Assembly (NCBI GenBank): GCA_902772605.1
Contig: CACYBG010000188.1
Coordinates: 1 to 7,940, forward strand
Source of the DNA: an uncultured Spirochaetaceae bacterium
GTDB taxonomy: Bacteria > Spirochaetota > Spirochaetia > Treponematales > Treponemataceae
Reading direction: 5' to 3'
Length of the DNA stretch: 7,940 nt
The notes below the pieces were generated by a model. The model made no database searches. It saw only the letters and a list, made by a program, of their open reading frames with translations, and was not told where the DNA came from. A program made the translations under genes and the position numbers. Below are positions 6,501-7,940 of this stretch, piece after piece; the stretch's first letter is position 1; each line of letters begins with the position of its first letter.

Positions 6501-6688
6501 ACGTCGTCGAATCAGGTGAAAATGAGCCGGAAAACGCCGATTCTGAGGAAATTTCCGATGAAATTTCAGAAAACCTGCCTCCAATGAACATGGAAACCGA
6601 AAAAGAATCCGATGATAAAGAAAGCACCTCTGTTTCCGAGGAAGGAAAATCCGGTGCCGACGGAGAAAACGCTGATGATAAAGACTGA
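3596..6688 (+). CDS. smc: Chromosome segregation/condensation protein SMC (atypical: short arms, no recognisable hinge, acidic tail)
   Basis: This 1030-aa SMC ATPase would be the core of the bacterial condensin-like complex that organises and segregates the chromosome, normally with ScpA and ScpB (not in this window). The N-terminal head has FLKSLEIFGFKSFADRT, Walker A GPNGCGKS (31-38), the Q-loop at Gln143 and FEEAAGISR (161-169). The C-terminal head has LGQVNFMAVEQF (729-740), the ABC signature LLSGGEK (835-841), Walker B with the D-loop FCLLDEIDAALDD (860-872) and the H-loop His896. All ATPase motifs are intact. Between the heads are Glu/Lys/Gln-rich coiled-coil stretches, about 170-412 and 525-725. 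The central 100 or so residues (419-520) show no glycine-rich SMC hinge and no CxxC zinc hook. The total is clearly below the usual 1150-1200 aa. Residues about 926-1030 form an Asp/Glu/Ser-rich tail with a proline patch (IPPRPPKRER) absent from standard SMCs. The gene has its own promoter and overlaps the next gene by 14 bases. Confidence 0.94.
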   Translation: MFLKSLEIFGFKSFADRTHINFTDGITALLGPNGCGKSNVVDAIKWVLAENRSKNLRAASMEDVIFNGTDSRPALSLAEVTLTISNENKLLPVDDSEIAIRRRLYRSGENEYFINGRQATATEIRKLFMDTGIGKSAYSVMEQGKITQILSSKPEDRRYLFEEAAGISRSKAEVAEAEKDLEKTRANLAQIESGLAETKRNYETLKVQAEKTNRYRKLLEEKFNCELDIQLLKLKDFTQNKARHEQILAETTAKRDAAAKDIEAIYAALNENTDKINALQEQIRIKQQETIKLAADQNGKKAMAAQLKQQQSSIREKIGQLENRIKNTRERLDEYNDDIDTLNAELHEKNKQLDDIKKNIESFTDNISQSSAQIDENQKQINTNSGKIHNLDAERAELQKELAAITEDIVTELDAKLKDAGYSSSNNRKAKEALDTQIEKIKIFTNGRANIFRDFNSLPSHSEKDAAKFSGDAVQAFTDLQKMLDELKDNLDGYTKTTPQFIDEFLSPEGIITKKRRIDESIDTNIAQIADINRESGELAAINSTLSKKINEYKETLSKLQINRAEMIQQINSCNQQIFTIKKTLASEQASLKEQEDELYNETRQKDELDEKLEELDEQIAELQRAGDKLLNELKDLDSQIDDCNSRVSGKQDTLKKKQEEKNKYQAQLEHYSVSIVQNETEIRNVKQNFQENYSRDLMEFEERMYTITEQPKDLRDKLSVTKQKISELGQVNFMAVEQFAEEKDRYERQQASYADTKKSLDNLVRVSEEIRTKSSELFLSTYNKIRKNFHNMFRRMFSNGGRAELRLVDPANVLTSGIDIYAQPPGKKLENITLLSGGEKTMTAMALLFATYQVRPSPFCLLDEIDAALDDKNVGSLVNVLRAFSGISQYIVITHNKKTVLGASSMLGVVMEESGVTKVVQVRLDDDMLNGKAAFEAEDDFVEEDVEPEEGIVIPPRPPKRERDQDGNVVESGENEPENADSEEISDEISENLPPMNMETEKESDDKESTSVSEEGKSGADGENADDKD

Positions 6689-7043
6689 TGAACTGATCGA
6701 CAGGCTCAGGGACTTTGTTGAAGACCACAAGATTCTGTCCGTTGCGATAATCATAGGCATAGTCATCATACTGATTTCGATCGTTCTGGTCGTAGGCATT
6801 TCCTCGGGGACCAAGAAAAAAAAGGTCAACACGGTTGATTCAGTCCTGACGATCGAGGATGATTTCGTCCCGCCGCAGGACTACACCATGACAGAGGACT
6901 ACTATTTTTCCCGTCAGACCGACGACAGTTGGCCACAGGAAGAAGTCGACAGATGGTTTGCAGTTCCATCCACCCCGGTGATGGATGAGCTGAGAAAAGA
7001 CAACAACTCCATTGTGGAAGAGATTTTAGGAGCGGCTCCATGA
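6675..7043 (+). CDS. Small single-pass membrane protein of unknown function
   Basis: I do not recognise this 122-aa protein. It has a charged N-terminal segment (MIKTDELIDRLRDFVEDHK), one strongly hydrophobic helix at about 20-42 rich in Ile and Val, a KKKK cluster at 47-50, and a C-terminal region of about 70 residues. That region is acidic and aromatic (DYTMTEDYYFS, WPQEEVDRWF) and ends IVEEILGAAP. It is a probable inner-membrane protein with one soluble arm. The basic cluster after the helix favours a cytoplasmic C-terminal region, but the orientation is uncertain. I chose ATG 6675, with GGAG at 6662-6665 nine bases before it. An in-frame ATG at 6612 would add 21 residues lying within the smc tail and lacks a visible SD sequence. 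It overlaps smc by 14 bases and the next gene by 4 (ATGA), so its synthesis is probably coupled to both. Confidence 0.8.
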   Translation: MIKTDELIDRLRDFVEDHKILSVAIIIGIVIILISIVLVVGISSGTKKKKVNTVDSVLTIEDDFVPPQDYTMTEDYYFSRQTDDSWPQEEVDRWFAVPSTPVMDELRKDNNSIVEEILGAAP

Positions 7044-7940
7044 AAAAAACTTCAAGACTGATTTTGACGCTGTTTTCAATCAGCGCACTGACATTCGCCC
7101 AGAGTGCGGAAAGCTATTCCGACAACAACATAGAATACCCCTCATTCATTACGGACGTATCGGGCGATGACCTGTATGAAGTCAGTCCTGATGCAGGATC
7201 CGAAATCCAGACAGCCGCGACCGTTACGGAAGGGGATGCCGAAAAAACAGCCGTCGAAAGCACGGTAAATGCAGCTACTCAGGCGGAAAGTACCGTAGCT
7301 CCATCCGAAAGCGCCCAAACCAGCGTGGAAAACACCTCATCCGAACCTACTCAGCCGACAGACGAAAAGGAACAGGCCGTACTTACATCCTCATCAGGAA
7401 ACGGTCTTGAAACGCTTGAGCAGGAGGATTTGCAGACCCCTTCACGCTCCATGTCCGCTGCACAGAACCAGTACATAGACGTGGAATATCCGGGCAAGGG
7501 CTGGATGTACCTCGGAGAAACCGACAACACTACGCTTTTAAGGTATTTCGGACACACCATTTCAAAGGACACGACGTTCACCCTGCGTGCAAAGGCTCAG
7601 GGAACCGCCCTGCTCCACTTCTATAAGATAGATCCCCTCACAGGAACGTCAATAAACGATTACCTTGAAATCGTGATTTCCGGAAAGACAAGTTCCGACG
7701 TCCACATTACGGCTCCAAGCTACGGAGAAGCCGTACCGGCCGGACAGAGGAAAAAGACCGATGCCGCAGCAAAAGCTGAAAGCTCAGATGAAAACGTGAC
7801 GGAAGCCGCTGTCGAATCCGAAGATGAGGAAACGGAAGAAGAAGCTCCATACGAAGAGCCGACTGCAGACCTAAGTGCGGTAGAAGCCCAGATTGAAGCA
7901 CCAAAGGTTGAAGTCACGGCAAACGGCACTAAGAAATCCG
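7040..7940 (+). CDS. Secreted Ser/Thr/Glu/Ala-rich protein, N-terminal part (3' end outside window)
   Basis: The frame is open from ATG 7040 to the window end (300 codons) with no stop. AGGAG (7028-7032) lies seven bases before the ATG, which overlaps the previous stop as ATGA. Residues 1-20 form a Sec signal peptide: KK and R, then a hydrophobic core, then LTFA with predicted cleavage before Gln21. There is no lipobox cysteine, so the protein is likely periplasmic or exported. Residues about 45-135 are low-complexity Ala/Thr/Ser/Glu linker. Residues about 142-214 look like a folded beta-rich domain (YIDVEYPGKGWMYLGE, then LRYFGHT, FTLRAKAQGTALLHFYKID, and a closing LEIVIS). Residues 215-300 are again acidic linker. 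Similar N-terminal arrangements occur, as far as I recall, in treponemal periplasmic proteins that carry TPR repeats further on. No TPR is visible here, so that remains a guess. Function unknown. Confidence 0.85.
   Translation, partial: MKKTSRLILTLFSISALTFAQSAESYSDNNIEYPSFITDVSGDDLYEVSPDAGSEIQTAATVTEGDAEKTAVESTVNAATQAESTVAPSESAQTSVENTSSEPTQPTDEKEQAVLTSSSGNGLETLEQEDLQTPSRSMSAAQNQYIDVEYPGKGWMYLGETDNTTLLRYFGHTISKDTTFTLRAKAQGTALLHFYKIDPLTGTSINDYLEIVISGKTSSDVHITAPSYGEAVPAGQRKKTDAAAKAESSDENVTEAAVESEDEETEEEAPYEEPTADLSAVEAQIEAPKVEVTANGTKKS

Noticed and set aside
6612..6674. ATG start at 6612 adding 21 residues to the small membrane protein
   Set aside because: It lies deep in the smc tail with no clear SD sequence. 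ATG 6675 has GGAG nine bases upstream and a modest overlap typical of coupled genes.
6816..6823. Run of eight A residues in the small membrane-protein gene, considered as a slippage or phase-variation site
   Set aside because: It encodes a plausible Lys cluster after the transmembrane helix, the frame is intact on both sides, and one short A-run is not enough evidence for programmed slippage.

Overview
This window looks like a chromosomal housekeeping region of a spirochaete, most likely a Treponema-type organism of moderate G+C. That assignment is an inference from the shape of the SMC protein and from the gene mix; no rRNA or other phylogenetic marker is present. I see no mobile element, CRISPR array, tRNA or rRNA. 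Apart from about 90 bases at 403-494, the window is almost entirely coding.

Layout. Bases 1-402 hold the 3' end of clpX (AAA+ unfoldase of the ClpXP protease). It converges on a minus-strand GT4-family glycosyltransferase (495-1616), and the two share one bidirectional terminator hairpin (about 415-455). A compact divergent promoter region (1614-1665) separates the glycosyltransferase from a plus-strand DEAD-box RNA helicase (1663-3057). The helicase overlaps a small A24-type prepilin peptidase (3050-3523). Next comes smc (3596-6688), which has its own strong extended -10 promoter lying over the end of the peptidase gene. smc overlaps a 122-aa single-pass membrane protein (6675-7043). That gene overlaps by ATGA a large secreted Ser/Thr/Glu/Ala-rich protein (from 7040), which runs off the window end.

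How the genes work together. The plus-strand genes from the helicase onward have overlapping or tightly spaced ends, each with a Shine-Dalgarno (SD) sequence except the helicase itself, so they are probably co-transcribed, with a second start at smc. Functionally the set is mixed: RNA remodelling, pilin/pseudopilin processing, chromosome organisation and envelope proteins. The smc / membrane protein / secreted protein trio is the most tightly coupled part.

Points worth a second look: a mirror-image pair of extended -10 elements that predict leaderless mRNAs for both divergent genes; an SMC protein with short arms, no recognisable hinge and a long acidic tail; and the uncharacterised membrane/secreted pair downstream of smc. 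I saw no obvious defence system or wholly new type of genetic element.
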